Below, in pieces: positions 1-7,608 of a stretch of 64,000 nt of DNA. The DNA comes from Paenibacillus woosongensis (GTDB lineage: Bacteria; Bacillota; Bacilli; Paenibacillales; Paenibacillaceae): the NCBI RefSeq assembly GCF_009725165.1, contig NZ_WNZW01000003.1, positions 186,001 to 250,000 on the forward strand, given 5' to 3'. The stretch's first letter is position 1; every line of letters begins with the position of its first letter. The notes under the pieces are model-generated. The model had not been told where the DNA came from, did not search any database, and was given only the letters and a program-made list of their open reading frames with translations. A program made the translations under genes and the position numbers.

Positions 1-82
1 AGTTCTGATTGGGTTAAATAACCATTAAGGGCGGGTAAATATTTCCAAGATGCCGTATTGCCTGAATAAAGGGGAGGAGGAT

Positions 83-220
83 ATGGCGATCGACCGGTTT
101 ATTCTGAAGAAACTGCAAAGCTGTACCTATCAGCCGATGAGGCAAAATTTGATTCGTTTGTTCCTGATACGCATAGAGAAAGCTTGGCATGAAGAAGAGG
201 CCCAGAAGCCGGCGTGGTAA
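83..220 (+). CDS. small hypothetical protein (45 aa)
   Basis: This is a 45-codon reading frame starting at ATG 83, four bases after a strong purine-rich ribosome site (GGGGAGGAGG, 71-80). The product is basic in its middle, with Arg, Lys and Leu/Ile dominating, and acidic near the end (HEEEAQ), with no membrane segment. I do not recognise it. Its stop codon lies inside the hairpin at 195-241, so translation would run into the terminator stem. The strong ribosome site is the main reason to believe it; small size and lack of known relatives keep confidence moderate. Confidence 0.5.
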   Translation: MAIDRFILKKLQSCTYQPMRQNLIRLFLIRIEKAWHEEEAQKPAW

Positions 221-241
221 CCGCCGCTGCTTCGGGCCTCT
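195..241. terminator. bidirectional terminator between convergent genes
   Basis: The arms AGAGGCCCAGAAGC and GCTTCGGGCCTCT pair with one bulge. The right side is followed by TATTCTTC, and the reverse direction is also T-rich. It sits between the small + strand gene (83-220) and the - strand gene ending at 287, so it probably serves both. Confidence 0.6.
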
Positions 242-286
242 ATTCTTCTATTCAACAAGAATCATAATTGGCTGTTGACGAAAATA

Positions 287-526
287 TTAATAGAGAGACA
301 GCGCCAAGGAGTCATATTCGCTCTTGCTGTGCAATATGGCTTCCGAGCCTTCGATTTCAATACTGATCAGGGAATTCAGGCATTTCTTCAGCGCCCGTTT
401 ACCATGATTGAATTTGTTCTCCAGCGCGCTGGTCAGCAGCTTGAGAGTCCGCTGAATCGGCTGTTTGCTATCAACGTTGAAATATACTGGGATCTGATTA
501 TTCTGAAAGCTAATAAGTATTTTCAT
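287..526 (-). CDS. hypothetical protein (79 aa)
   Basis: This is a small - strand gene of 79 residues. I chose the ATG at 526 because AGAGGTG lies six bases upstream of it; an in-frame GTG three codons earlier falls inside that ribosome site. The N-terminus (MKILISFQNN) begins like a beta strand, and the rest is a mixed polar sequence with KALKK-type basic stretches. There is no signal peptide or membrane segment. I do not recognise the family. It is convergent with the small gene at 83-220 and shares its terminator. Confidence 0.6.
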   Translation of the reverse strand: MKILISFQNNQIPVYFNVDSKQPIQRTLKLLTSALENKFNHGKRALKKCLNSLISIEIEGSEAILHSKSEYDSLALSLY

Positions 527-994
527 GTGAATCACCTCTTAATACAGTGGTTTCATAGTACATATTGTAAAGCAGAAAACTTAAAAACAGATTAAGAAAA
601 CATTATAATTCAATTAATCTTTGATGAGAAATATAGAAAAATGGAATGGCTGTTTTCTTTTTTTTCTATTTTAACTACGAAAAAGTGGCCGATAAAGTTT
701 CAAAATAACGAAAAAGTTAAGCTGATTTTCCTATTTTTATGGGTATATTGCAATAGATTTCCAAATTATTCCGAGCATAAATGGTATAAATAGTGTTATG
801 ATAGGAATGAAGTTATTACAAAACTGTAAGGAGTGTTTCAAATTTTGGAAAAAAGGGTTAAATATATTGGCTAAAATTTTAGGTATGATCAAACCCTGAA
901 AACATTCCTAGGTTAGTAGTACTGATTTCAATCGAGTTAGATAGAGAAAATAGGATTAACGAGTCATACCTGATATTGTTGAGGAGGTGGGCAG
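527..994. other. AT-rich intergenic region between divergent genes
   Basis: This AT-rich stretch separates the start of the - strand gene (526) from the + strand gene (995). It should carry promoters in both directions. TATGAT near 793-798 and TACAAT-like hexamers on the - strand are visible, but neither has a convincing -35 box. I see no coding region, repeat or RNA structure I can defend. Confidence 0.4.
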
Positions 995-1831
995 ATGTTA
1001 ATTGCGGATGCGTCCCAGAGTGAAATCGTAACACTGGAATCCAAAGAACTGATCTATTTAACCGATCTGCTCGGAGCAGACCGTCTGCTGGGGAAGGAAG
1101 GTCCATTTCGCGGCTTCTTGCTCAAGGAGATGGATGAGAATTGGGAGCATGTCCGGGAATCCTTAATTCAGAAAGGTTATCTAACGCCTCGGGGGAGCAA
1201 GGATATGCTGACCGTCCCGATGCATGTTATGTCAAGGCTGGTGGCGGCGTCCCTGGCTGATAAAGCTTGTTGGGTGAAATATCGCGCAGGAACCGAGACG
1301 TATGAACAATTTCTACATATTGCGGACGAATGCGTAGTCAAGGTGGAAAGATCAAAGGACAATCCGGCGCTGCATCAGCTGGATGAAATTAGCGAGGTCA
1401 GAAACGTATGCGGGAGCTTGGCCGGCAAAATGATGTGGAATGCGCATTGCCCGGGAGAGCTGCCTGCGCTTATGCTGTCCAGGCGGCAGTTTGCAGAAGT
1501 TATCCGGCAGCTCGATGATTTGGATATGGAGGATGTCATGGTAGAGCTGCTGAAGATCACAGATGATCAGGAGGGGGTCATTTCACTGGCCAATTGCCTG
1601 AAGACTCATGTGGCGCAAGGGGACATTCGTTTCTTTGCTTGGAATGGCGATCAGTGGGAATCGCAGCATGCGCAGTTTATCAACAATCATTCGATCAATT
1701 GGCTTTTCCGTTCCAGCACAAAGGCGGACGAAGACTGGCTTATTGCTACCCCGACGCAGAAGGACCAATTCCAGGAGATGCTGCTTCACTGGTTTAGGGA
1801 GCCCTGTGAGCAGGTTCAAGGAAGACAGTAG
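995..1831 (+). CDS. hypothetical protein (278 aa)
   Basis: This is a 278-residue soluble protein starting at ATG 995, four bases after GAGGAGGTGG. It has no signal peptide, membrane segment or motif I can name. The overall look, an alpha/beta protein with a C-terminal half containing 'RFFAWNGDQW' and 'DEDWLIATPTQKDQF', faintly recalls EspG-type chaperones of type VII secretion, but that is only an impression and no WXG100 or EssC gene is nearby. It is followed 21 bases later by a small membrane protein, probably in the same operon, which suggests the two work together. Clearly a real gene; function unknown. Confidence 0.75.
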   Translation: MLIADASQSEIVTLESKELIYLTDLLGADRLLGKEGPFRGFLLKEMDENWEHVRESLIQKGYLTPRGSKDMLTVPMHVMSRLVAASLADKACWVKYRAGTETYEQFLHIADECVVKVERSKDNPALHQLDEISEVRNVCGSLAGKMMWNAHCPGELPALMLSRRQFAEVIRQLDDLDMEDVMVELLKITDDQEGVISLANCLKTHVAQGDIRFFAWNGDQWESQHAQFINNHSINWLFRSSTKADEDWLIATPTQKDQFQEMLLHWFREPCEQVQGRQ

Positions 1832-1852
1832 CCGACGTGAGGGAGGGAATTT

Positions 1853-2047
1853 GTGAGCAGGATCGATGATGAAATCATGGAACTCAGGGAGAGGGTCGCT
1901 CGTCTGGAGGAGCAGGTCAGGCAATATGAAGAAGCGCCTGCTCGAGGCAGTTATGTTCGGTGGTTTGTTACCGGCTTTCTCGTAGTGGTCGGACTGATGG
2001 CCGCAGGGCTCGTTTCCCTCGTCGTTATTCAATTTTTAGTTTGGTAA
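1853..2047 (+). CDS. small coiled-coil membrane protein (64 aa)
   Basis: This 64-residue protein starts at GTG 1853 behind GGGAGGG. Residues about 1-30 form a charged heptad-like helix (repeated E/R with L and V at regular spacing). A single hydrophobic helix follows at about 38-63 (FVTGFLVVVGLMAAGLVSLV) and runs to the C-terminus. That layout fits a tail-anchored protein with a cytoplasmic coiled coil. It lies 21 bases behind the hypothetical gene at 995 and is likely cotranscribed, possibly anchoring that protein. Function unknown. Confidence 0.65.
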   Translation: MSRIDDEIMELRERVARLEEQVRQYEEAPARGSYVRWFVTGFLVVVGLMAAGLVSLVVIQFLVW

Positions 2048-2196
2048 AAAATAAGTCGTTTTAAATCTATTTTGCTTGTCCAGTGGTTAAATCACCCCCT
2101 GTTTTGGGTAATCTTGAAACAGACGGCACGGCGGAACATACAGTGTAAGCCTGCCTCGACGAATGAATCCAAAATTCTGGTAGGAGTGTGACCTTT

Positions 2197-3003
2197 ATGA
2201 CGGAGAAGCAGGGTAATCGACTTCGTTTTCAAGGAAAAACCGCGATTGTTACGGGGGCCGGCTCCGGGATCGGCAAGGCAACCGCTATCAAGCTGGCGAA
2301 GGAAGGCGCAAAAGTCGCGCTGTTTGATTTAATAGATGACCGTACGCGCAGCACCGAGCACCAGATTAATGAAATCTATCGGGGGGTGTCGCGTTCGTTT
2401 GACGTCGACGTGTCGGATCCGGTGCGAATGGAGCAGGCCGTTAAGGAAGCGGCGGACCATTTCGGACGCATCGATATTGTATTTGCTAATGCCGGCATTA
2501 ACGGCACACTGGCTCCCGTAGAAGAAATGACGTTCGAGGATTGGCAGCGTACGCTGGGAATCAATTTAAACGGGACGTTTCTAACCGTGAAGCATGCTGT
2601 TCCGTATTTAAAAAAGCAGGGCGGCGGCAGCATTATCATCACAAGCTCGATCAATGGGAACGACCGCTTCTCCGGATTCGGCATGTCGGCTTACAGCACG
2701 ACGAAGGCTGGCCAGGTCGCCTTTGCCAAAATGCTTGCTTTAGAGCTTGCGAAGTTTAAAATCCGCGTCAATGTCATTTGTCCCGGCGCCATATCGACGA
2801 ATATCGATTCTTCGTCAGAGGTCAGCGAAGAGCTGGAGGAGATTATTATTCCGGTGGAATACCCGGAAGGTTCGCAGCCGCTCGCGGACGGTCCGGGACA
2901 ACCGGAGAACGTCGCGGACTTGGTGGCGTTTCTCGCCTCTGATGAATCCGTGCACATTACCGGCGCCCGCATCGTCATCGATGGGGCCGAATCCCTGCTG
3001 TAG
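2197..3003 (+). CDS. SDR family NAD(P)-dependent oxidoreductase
   Basis: A classical short-chain dehydrogenase of 268 residues that would oxidise or reduce an alcohol/ketone with NAD(P). The nucleotide-binding TGxxxGIG motif is at residues 19-26 (TGAGSGIG), NAG is present (NAGI), and the catalytic YxxxK is Y166/K170 with a serine in the preceding TSSIN segment. The end (ITGARIVIDG) is typical. I chose ATG 2197, ten bases after AGGAG, rather than the GTG at 2188 that touches the ribosome site. It stands alone between a 149-bp gap and a terminator, so the substrate cannot be inferred from neighbours. Confidence 0.9.
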   Translation: MTEKQGNRLRFQGKTAIVTGAGSGIGKATAIKLAKEGAKVALFDLIDDRTRSTEHQINEIYRGVSRSFDVDVSDPVRMEQAVKEAADHFGRIDIVFANAGINGTLAPVEEMTFEDWQRTLGINLNGTFLTVKHAVPYLKKQGGGSIIITSSINGNDRFSGFGMSAYSTTKAGQVAFAKMLALELAKFKIRVNVICPGAISTNIDSSSEVSEELEEIIIPVEYPEGSQPLADGPGQPENVADLVAFLASDESVHITGARIVIDGAESLL

Positions 3004-3045
3004 TTTTAATTAATCCATATAGACATCGGCATTCACATGAACAAG

Positions 3046-3088
3046 GAAACCCCGTCCCGATTCGTACACCGACTCAGGCCGGGGTTTT
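3046..3088 (+). terminator. rho-independent terminator of the SDR gene
   Basis: AAACCCCG (3047-3054) pairs with CGGGGTTT (3080-3087), with further pairing inside, and runs into TTTT. It closes the dehydrogenase gene 43 bases after its stop. Confidence 0.75.
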
Positions 3089-3159
3089 GTGATGCTGTAG
3101 GACAAATGACGCCTGTATGGTAAAATGCTAACAGCACTTTGTACATGAAGGAGAAGAGA

Positions 3160-5673
3160 ATGACAAGGCTTCCTATTGATGAGGTTATTCCGGAGCTTAA
3201 GGCCTGTTTGCAGTCCGCGGGGACGGCCATTCTGCTTGCGGAGCCGGGAGCAGGCAAGACGACCCGCACGCCGCTTGAACTGCTCCATGAGCCTTGGCTG
3301 GAGGATCAGGGCATCGTTATGCTGGAACCGCGGCGGCTTGCCGCCCGTTCGGCGGCGATTTATATGGCCGCGCAGCTTGGCGAGTCCGTTGGCCAGACGG
3401 TCGGTTACCGGACGAGAACTGACAGCAAAACATCGGGCCGGACAAGGATTACGGTTGTGACGGAAGGCATTCTGACGCGGATGCTGCAGCGCGACCCGGC
3501 CTTGATGGGGGTCGGGCTGATTATTTTTGATGAGTTCCATGAGCGGAATTTGCATGGCGACATCGGTCTCGCCTTAGCGCTGCAGAGCCGCGAACTGCTT
3601 CGGGACGATTTGCGGCTCTTGATTATGTCGGCAACGCTGGATCCCGGGCCGTTGGTCGGGCTGTTTGGCGGCGCGTCCGTCATCCGCAGCCAGGGGCGGG
3701 CGTACCCGGTGGAGACCAGGTACGCGGCAGGGCCATTAGGCCAAGCTCCCTTGGAGCAGACAGTGGCGCGAGCGGTGCGCAGCGCGCTTTGGCAGCACGA
3801 TGGGAGCTTGCTCGTGTTTTTGCCCGGCGCACGGGAAATTCGCCGGGTGGAGCGGTCGCTGGCACCCGTCGTGCCAGGCGATGTGCTCTTGGCGCCGCTA
3901 TACGGCGCGCTGCCTGCGGAGCAGCAGCAGCGGGCGATAGCGGCAGCGCCGCCGGGCAAGCGCAAGGTGGTGCTTGCCACATCGATCGCGGAGTCAAGCC
4001 TGACGATCGAGGGCGTGACGGTAGTCATTGACAGCGGCTTGCGGCGTACGGCGCTGTTCTCCCCGCGCACCGGCATGAGCCGGCTGGTCACCGTGCGCGC
4101 GGCCCGGGACTCCGCTGACCAGCGGCGGGGGCGGGCCGGGCGTATGGCGCCCGGCGTGTGCTACCGCCTCTGGAGCGAAGCGGAGGACCGGCTGCTGCCC
4201 GAGCGTACGGCGCCGGAGATGCTGGAGGCGGATCTGACGCCGCTCGCCTTGGAGCTGGCGGCCTGGGGGGCGGGCTCGCCGGAAGAGCTCGCCTGGCTTG
4301 ATCCGCCGCCTGCGGCGCCTTACCGGCAGGCCGTGCGGCTGCTGCAGCAGCTCGGAGCGCTTGACGGCGAAGAGCGCATTACCGGGCATGGCCGCAGGAT
4401 GGCCGAGCTTGGGCTGCATCCGCGTCTGGCTCATATGCTGCTGAAGGCGGCGGATTTGGGACTGGGCCGGCCGGCCTGCCGCCTGGCCGCGCTTCTGGAG
4501 GAGCGCGATTTGTTCAGAGGGGCGGCTGGAGCGGGTGAAGACAACGATATCCGCAGCCGACTGGCTCTGCTGATGGGGAAGGAAAGTTTGTCCCGGAGCA
4601 CGGGGGTCCCGTTGCTTCAGGCGGAAGAACGCGATCTTCAGCGAGTGGCAGCCGTAAGCGTCCAATATGAGCGGAGGCTTGGGATCAAGGAATTAGCGCG
4701 AGCGGGAGAAGAACAATGGTTTGAGGCTTGCGGCCTGCTGGTGTCGTTTGCATATCCGGATCGGATCGCCAAACGCAGAGCTGACGGCAGATATTTGCTG
4801 CGCAGCGGCCGCGGCGCTGTCTTCGCCAGGAAGCAGCATCTTGGAGAATCTCCCTATCTAGCTGTTGCAGAAGTTGATGATGAAGGGACAGAGGGGCGGA
4901 TTTTATTGGCTGCTCCCCTGGAACGGGATGACTTGACGCAGTATTACGGTGAGCATATCCAGGAAGAGAGACAGGCGGAATGGGATGAGGAAGCAGGGAC
5001 CGTCCGCGTTCGTCTGCGGGAGACGCTAGGGGCGATTGTGCTTCGGGAACAGCCGGTTCAGCCTGTGGCCGAGGATTTTACGAAGGCGCTGCTGCATGCC
5101 GTATCAACGCATGGCGTGGAAATTCTGCCTTGGAACGACAAAGCTCGGCAGCTGCAGGCCCGCATCGGATTTCTTCGCAGGCTGAGCGAGCGCTGGCCGG
5201 ATTTCTCCGACGAAGCTTTGGCGGAGTCTGCGGGAGTGTGGCTCGCGCCTTATATCGCCCATTTTCGCAAACGATCGGACTTGCAGTCCTTGTCCCTGGC
5301 GGCGATTTTTGATAATGAGCTGGGGTGGGAGCTGAAGCAGGAATTGAATGCACAGGCGCCAACGCATTTGACAGTACCCAGCGGCTCCCGAGTTCAGATC
5401 CATTATGACCAGGGAGAGCCATTTGCCGCAGTTCGTCTGCAGGAGCTATTCGGCATGATGGACACGCCTCGCATCGGCTACGGAAAGGTCGCGGTCATCA
5501 TGCACCTGCTGTCACCAGCTAGGCGTCCCGTACAGGTTACGGCCGATTTGCGGAGTTTTTGGGACAACGCTTATTTCGAGGTGAAGAAGGATTTGAAGGG
5601 CCGCTACCCGAAGCATTATTGGCCGGATGACCCGCTTCAGGCGACGGCGACGAATCGAGTGCGCCCGAAATGA
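3160..5673 (+). CDS. hrpB: ATP-dependent helicase HrpB
   Basis: An 837-residue DExH-box helicase of the HrpB family, which unwinds nucleic acid with ATP; its physiological role is poorly defined. Visible motifs are Walker A at residues 28-35 (EPGAGKTT), the DEFH box at 124-127, SAT (MSATLD), motif V (ATSIAESSLTIEG) and motif VI (QRRGRAGRMAPG). The HrpB-specific C-terminal region is full length and contains the expected 'HYDQGEPFAAVRLQELFG' and 'PKHYWPDDP' segments. I chose ATG 3160, six bases after AAGGAG, over upstream TTG 3139 and ATG 3145. The stretch from about 3600 to 4500 is visibly more GC-rich than its surroundings. Monocistronic. Confidence 0.95.
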   Translation: MTRLPIDEVIPELKACLQSAGTAILLAEPGAGKTTRTPLELLHEPWLEDQGIVMLEPRRLAARSAAIYMAAQLGESVGQTVGYRTRTDSKTSGRTRITVVTEGILTRMLQRDPALMGVGLIIFDEFHERNLHGDIGLALALQSRELLRDDLRLLIMSATLDPGPLVGLFGGASVIRSQGRAYPVETRYAAGPLGQAPLEQTVARAVRSALWQHDGSLLVFLPGAREIRRVERSLAPVVPGDVLLAPLYGALPAEQQQRAIAAAPPGKRKVVLATSIAESSLTIEGVTVVIDSGLRRTALFSPRTGMSRLVTVRAARDSADQRRGRAGRMAPGVCYRLWSEAEDRLLPERTAPEMLEADLTPLALELAAWGAGSPEELAWLDPPPAAPYRQAVRLLQQLGALDGEERITGHGRRMAELGLHPRLAHMLLKAADLGLGRPACRLAALLEERDLFRGAAGAGEDNDIRSRLALLMGKESLSRSTGVPLLQAEERDLQRVAAVSVQYERRLGIKELARAGEEQWFEACGLLVSFAYPDRIAKRRADGRYLLRSGRGAVFARKQHLGESPYLAVAEVDDEGTEGRILLAAPLERDDLTQYYGEHIQEERQAEWDEEAGTVRVRLRETLGAIVLREQPVQPVAEDFTKALLHAVSTHGVEILPWNDKARQLQARIGFLRRLSERWPDFSDEALAESAGVWLAPYIAHFRKRSDLQSLSLAAIFDNELGWELKQELNAQAPTHLTVPSGSRVQIHYDQGEPFAAVRLQELFGMMDTPRIGYGKVAVIMHLLSPARRPVQVTADLRSFWDNAYFEVKKDLKGRYPKHYWPDDPLQATATNRVRPK

Positions 5674-5710
5674 ACCTCATGTATTTACGAAATATATGAC
5701 TGGAAGCATG

Positions 5711-5764
5711 GAGCCTTGGGCAGCCATCCGCATGACGAACCGGATGCTCTCGGGCTCTATTTTT
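5711..5764 (+). terminator. probable terminator after hrpB
   Basis: GAGCC (5711-5715) and CATCCG (5725-5730) pair with CGGATG (5741-5746) and GGGCTC (5752-5757), followed by TATTTTT. The stem is interrupted, so this is moderate. The remaining sequence up to 5984 shows no gene I can support. Confidence 0.45.
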
Positions 5765-5984
5765 GTACCTTGTATTTTTGCCTCCTATTGGTTAATGGAA
5801 TGTGCAGAATTTGGCTCATATCCACCCCCTCGACTCGGACCTGTTCGGAAATGGAATGAGGAACCCTGGTATTTGCCTTGCCGCAAAGCTTGCCAGGCTC
5901 AAGCCTATGGCGTATATTCGGTGAAGTACGCCAGCCAGCTTGAAAGCAAGCACAAGCAACATTATTTATGAAGGAGACTGGGCC

Positions 5985-6626
5985 ATGAAGGTAAGAGTGT
6001 TAGTCGTTGACGATCACCCCCATGCCCGCGAGGCCATCGGTGAAATATTGTCGGACGACGACAGCTTTGAAATTATCGGGTATGCCGAGAATGGAGACGA
6101 AGCCCTGCTGCAGACAGAGCTGTGGATGCCCGATCTTATATTGATGGATATCCATATGCCGGGCAAAGACGGTTTGGAAACGACGAGGGAAATTAAGCTG
6201 AAATATCCTTACGTCAAAATTGTGCTGATCACCGTCTCCGATGATGCAGCTCACCTGTTTGAAGCGCTGAAGCAAGGAGCACAGGGCTATTTGCTGAAAA
6301 ACCTGGAGCCGGGCACCTGGCTGCAATATTTGCGGGCGGTCGCCAGTGACGAAGCCCCGCTGTCCAGCGAGCTGGCTTTCCGGATTCTTCAGGAATTTCC
6401 GCTGTCGAAGAAAAATAACAGCGCCGATCATCCGCTTACGAGCCGGGAACGCGAGATTTTGGACTGGGTCGCCAAAGGGATGACCAACCGGGAAATCGCC
6501 AAGGAACTGCAAATTTCCGATCAGACTGTCAAAAACCATCTGAAAAACATTTTGCAAAAGCTGCATTTGGAAAATCGCGTGCAATTGACAAGATATGCTT
6601 TGGAGCAAGGATGGATCGAAAGTTAG
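5985..6626 (+). CDS. NarL/LuxR-type response regulator
   Basis: A 213-residue response regulator that binds DNA when phosphorylated. The receiver domain (about 1-120) has the acidic pair D9/D10, phospho-acceptor D55 (LMDIHMPG) and the conserved lysine in 'YLLKNLEPG'. A GerE-type helix-turn-helix occupies about 150-205 (LTSREREILDWVAKG, then QTVKNHLKNILQKL). ATG 5985 is preceded by AAGGAG at eight bases. No histidine kinase is adjacent, so this is an orphan regulator whose partner lies elsewhere. Confidence 0.9.
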   Translation: MKVRVLVVDDHPHAREAIGEILSDDDSFEIIGYAENGDEALLQTELWMPDLILMDIHMPGKDGLETTREIKLKYPYVKIVLITVSDDAAHLFEALKQGAQGYLLKNLEPGTWLQYLRAVASDEAPLSSELAFRILQEFPLSKKNNSADHPLTSREREILDWVAKGMTNREIAKELQISDQTVKNHLKNILQKLHLENRVQLTRYALEQGWIES

Positions 6627-6768
6627 CTCCTAATTATCAGATTTCACTATATGAAAAATTCACAATAGAAAATTCAAAAAAGCTATTTTGCTCCTATTTG
6701 CCAATCCTGCTTCTTTCTACGCTCTTAGTAACTAATCTATCGTAATAAAAGAGCTGTTAGACGGCTGT

Positions 6769-6796
6769 TGTGAATAATTCACAGCTGTTCTATACT
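6769..6796 (+). promoter_or_regulatory. rtp promoter with 15-bp palindrome over the -35 box
   Basis: TTGTGA (6768-6773), 17 bases, TATACT (6791-6796) forms a sigma-A-like promoter. The perfect palindrome TGTGAATAATTCACA (6769-6783, 7-bp arms, one central base) lies directly over the -35 box. That is where a repressor would sit; autorepression by the RTP homologue encoded at 6823 is the obvious guess, since B. subtilis RTP represses its own gene. Confidence 0.55.
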
Positions 6797-6822
6797 TTGA
6801 AGAAAGAGCAGGAGGTGGAACG

Positions 6823-7182
6823 ATGGCCTTTATGATTGCACAGCGGGCATATATCAAGCTCTATTTGATTTCGATGGTAGAGCAGCGAAGGGGCTACGGT
6901 TACCAGATGCTTGAAGAGTTGAAGGAAGAGTTCAAGCCGTTTGGCTATGTTCCTCAGCAGAGCGAAATATACCGGGCCCTTCATGAGCTCGTGCAGGAAG
7001 GGGTACTGTATCGCACGAAGCATCTGAAAGGGAATGATCCCAGCGTGGATTTCCAAGAAATCGTGCTCTATCATTTTACCGATGACGGACATGAGAAGGC
7101 CGAGCTGTACAAGAAGCAGGTTAAAGTCGATTTGGACCGCTGCATTGGTATGCTGAACAAGGCCGTTGCCGATAATTATTGA
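6823..7182 (+). CDS. rtp: replication terminator protein (RTP) homologue
   Basis: A 119-residue winged-helix protein. It matches B. subtilis RTP as I remember it, from 'QRAYIKLYLISMVEQRRGYG' through 'EIYRALHELVQEG' and 'QEIVLYHF' to the C-terminal helix 'LYKKQVKVDLDRC', which in RTP forms the dimerisation coiled coil. RTP binds Ter sites and blocks replication forks in one orientation in the terminus region. ATG 6823 follows AGGAGGTGG. RTP also belongs to the wider PadR-like fold, so a purely transcriptional role is the alternative. The conserved C-terminal helix favours true RTP. No exact B. subtilis-type Ter site was seen nearby. Confidence 0.85.
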   Translation: MAFMIAQRAYIKLYLISMVEQRRGYGYQMLEELKEEFKPFGYVPQQSEIYRALHELVQEGVLYRTKHLKGNDPSVDFQEIVLYHFTDDGHEKAELYKKQVKVDLDRCIGMLNKAVADNY

Positions 7183-7191
7183 GTTATGTGC

Positions 7192-7210
7192 ATAAATACT
7201 GCATATTTAT
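7192..7210. repeat. inverted repeat after rtp
   Basis: ATAAATA and TATTTAT are perfect 7-bp arms around CTGCA, starting ten bases after the rtp stop codon. There is no T-run, so it is not a typical terminator. It may be a weak RNA hairpin or a protein-binding palindrome. Confidence 0.35.
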
Positions 7211-7286
7211 TCTAGGACTAATCCGATTTGTATTGTATTATTTGTCAACATGAAGTAACATAAATTTTATATTCATAACCGAATAT

Positions 7287-7467
7287 TGTGGGAACAGGTG
7301 CTTCAATCGCCGTCGATTGAAGCTTAAAAGGGAAGTCCGGTGCAATGCCGGCGCGGTCCCGCCACTGTAACAGAGGAGCTGGAAGCATGGATGCCACTGA
7401 TGATGCGTCATTGGGAAGGCAGCTATCCAGTTATGATTCTGAAGCCAGGAGACCTGCCTGTTCTGTC
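7287..7467 (+). ncRNA. cobalamin (B12) riboswitch
   Basis: The leader of metE carries the cobalamin riboswitch hallmarks in order: an ACAGGTGC element near 7294, a long paired arm (CTTCAATCG / CGATTGAAG), then AAAAGGGAAGTCCGGTG, the B12-box-like GCGGTCCCGCCACTGTAA (about 7352-7370), and the closing GCCAGGAGACCTGCC (7444-7458). It is followed by a terminator at 7532-7573. In known examples adenosyl- or methylcobalamin binding favours termination, so metE would be off when B12 is available for the B12-dependent enzyme. Confidence 0.93.
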
Positions 7468-7531
7468 AGCACTGCTGTACCTACGGGAGATAGGGAGGTG
7501 TTAAAGATTTGAGCCAGCGCGCAGTATGACG

Positions 7532-7573
7532 AGGGTCCTCTTTAGCCATTCCAGCTATAGGGGACCCTTTTTG
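7532..7573 (+). terminator. riboswitch-controlled terminator
   Basis: AGGGTCC (7532-7538) pairs with GGACCCT across a long loop and is followed by TTTTT (about 7568-7572). It lies between the cobalamin riboswitch and metE and is the expected expression platform, used when B12 is bound. Confidence 0.8.
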
Positions 7574-7608
7574 TTATTGGAAGAACATACAATGGGGAGG
7601 AATTGTGA

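Noticed and set aside
3600..4500. Horizontal transfer of the GC-rich middle of hrpB
   Set aside because: The gene is intact, collinear with its family and conserved motifs lie in this stretch; GC-rich codon choice alone is weak evidence.
5627..5971. Open frame of about 114 codons between hrpB and the response regulator
   Set aside because: It overlaps the hrpB end, has no ribosome site, contains a probable terminator, and its composition is not protein-like.
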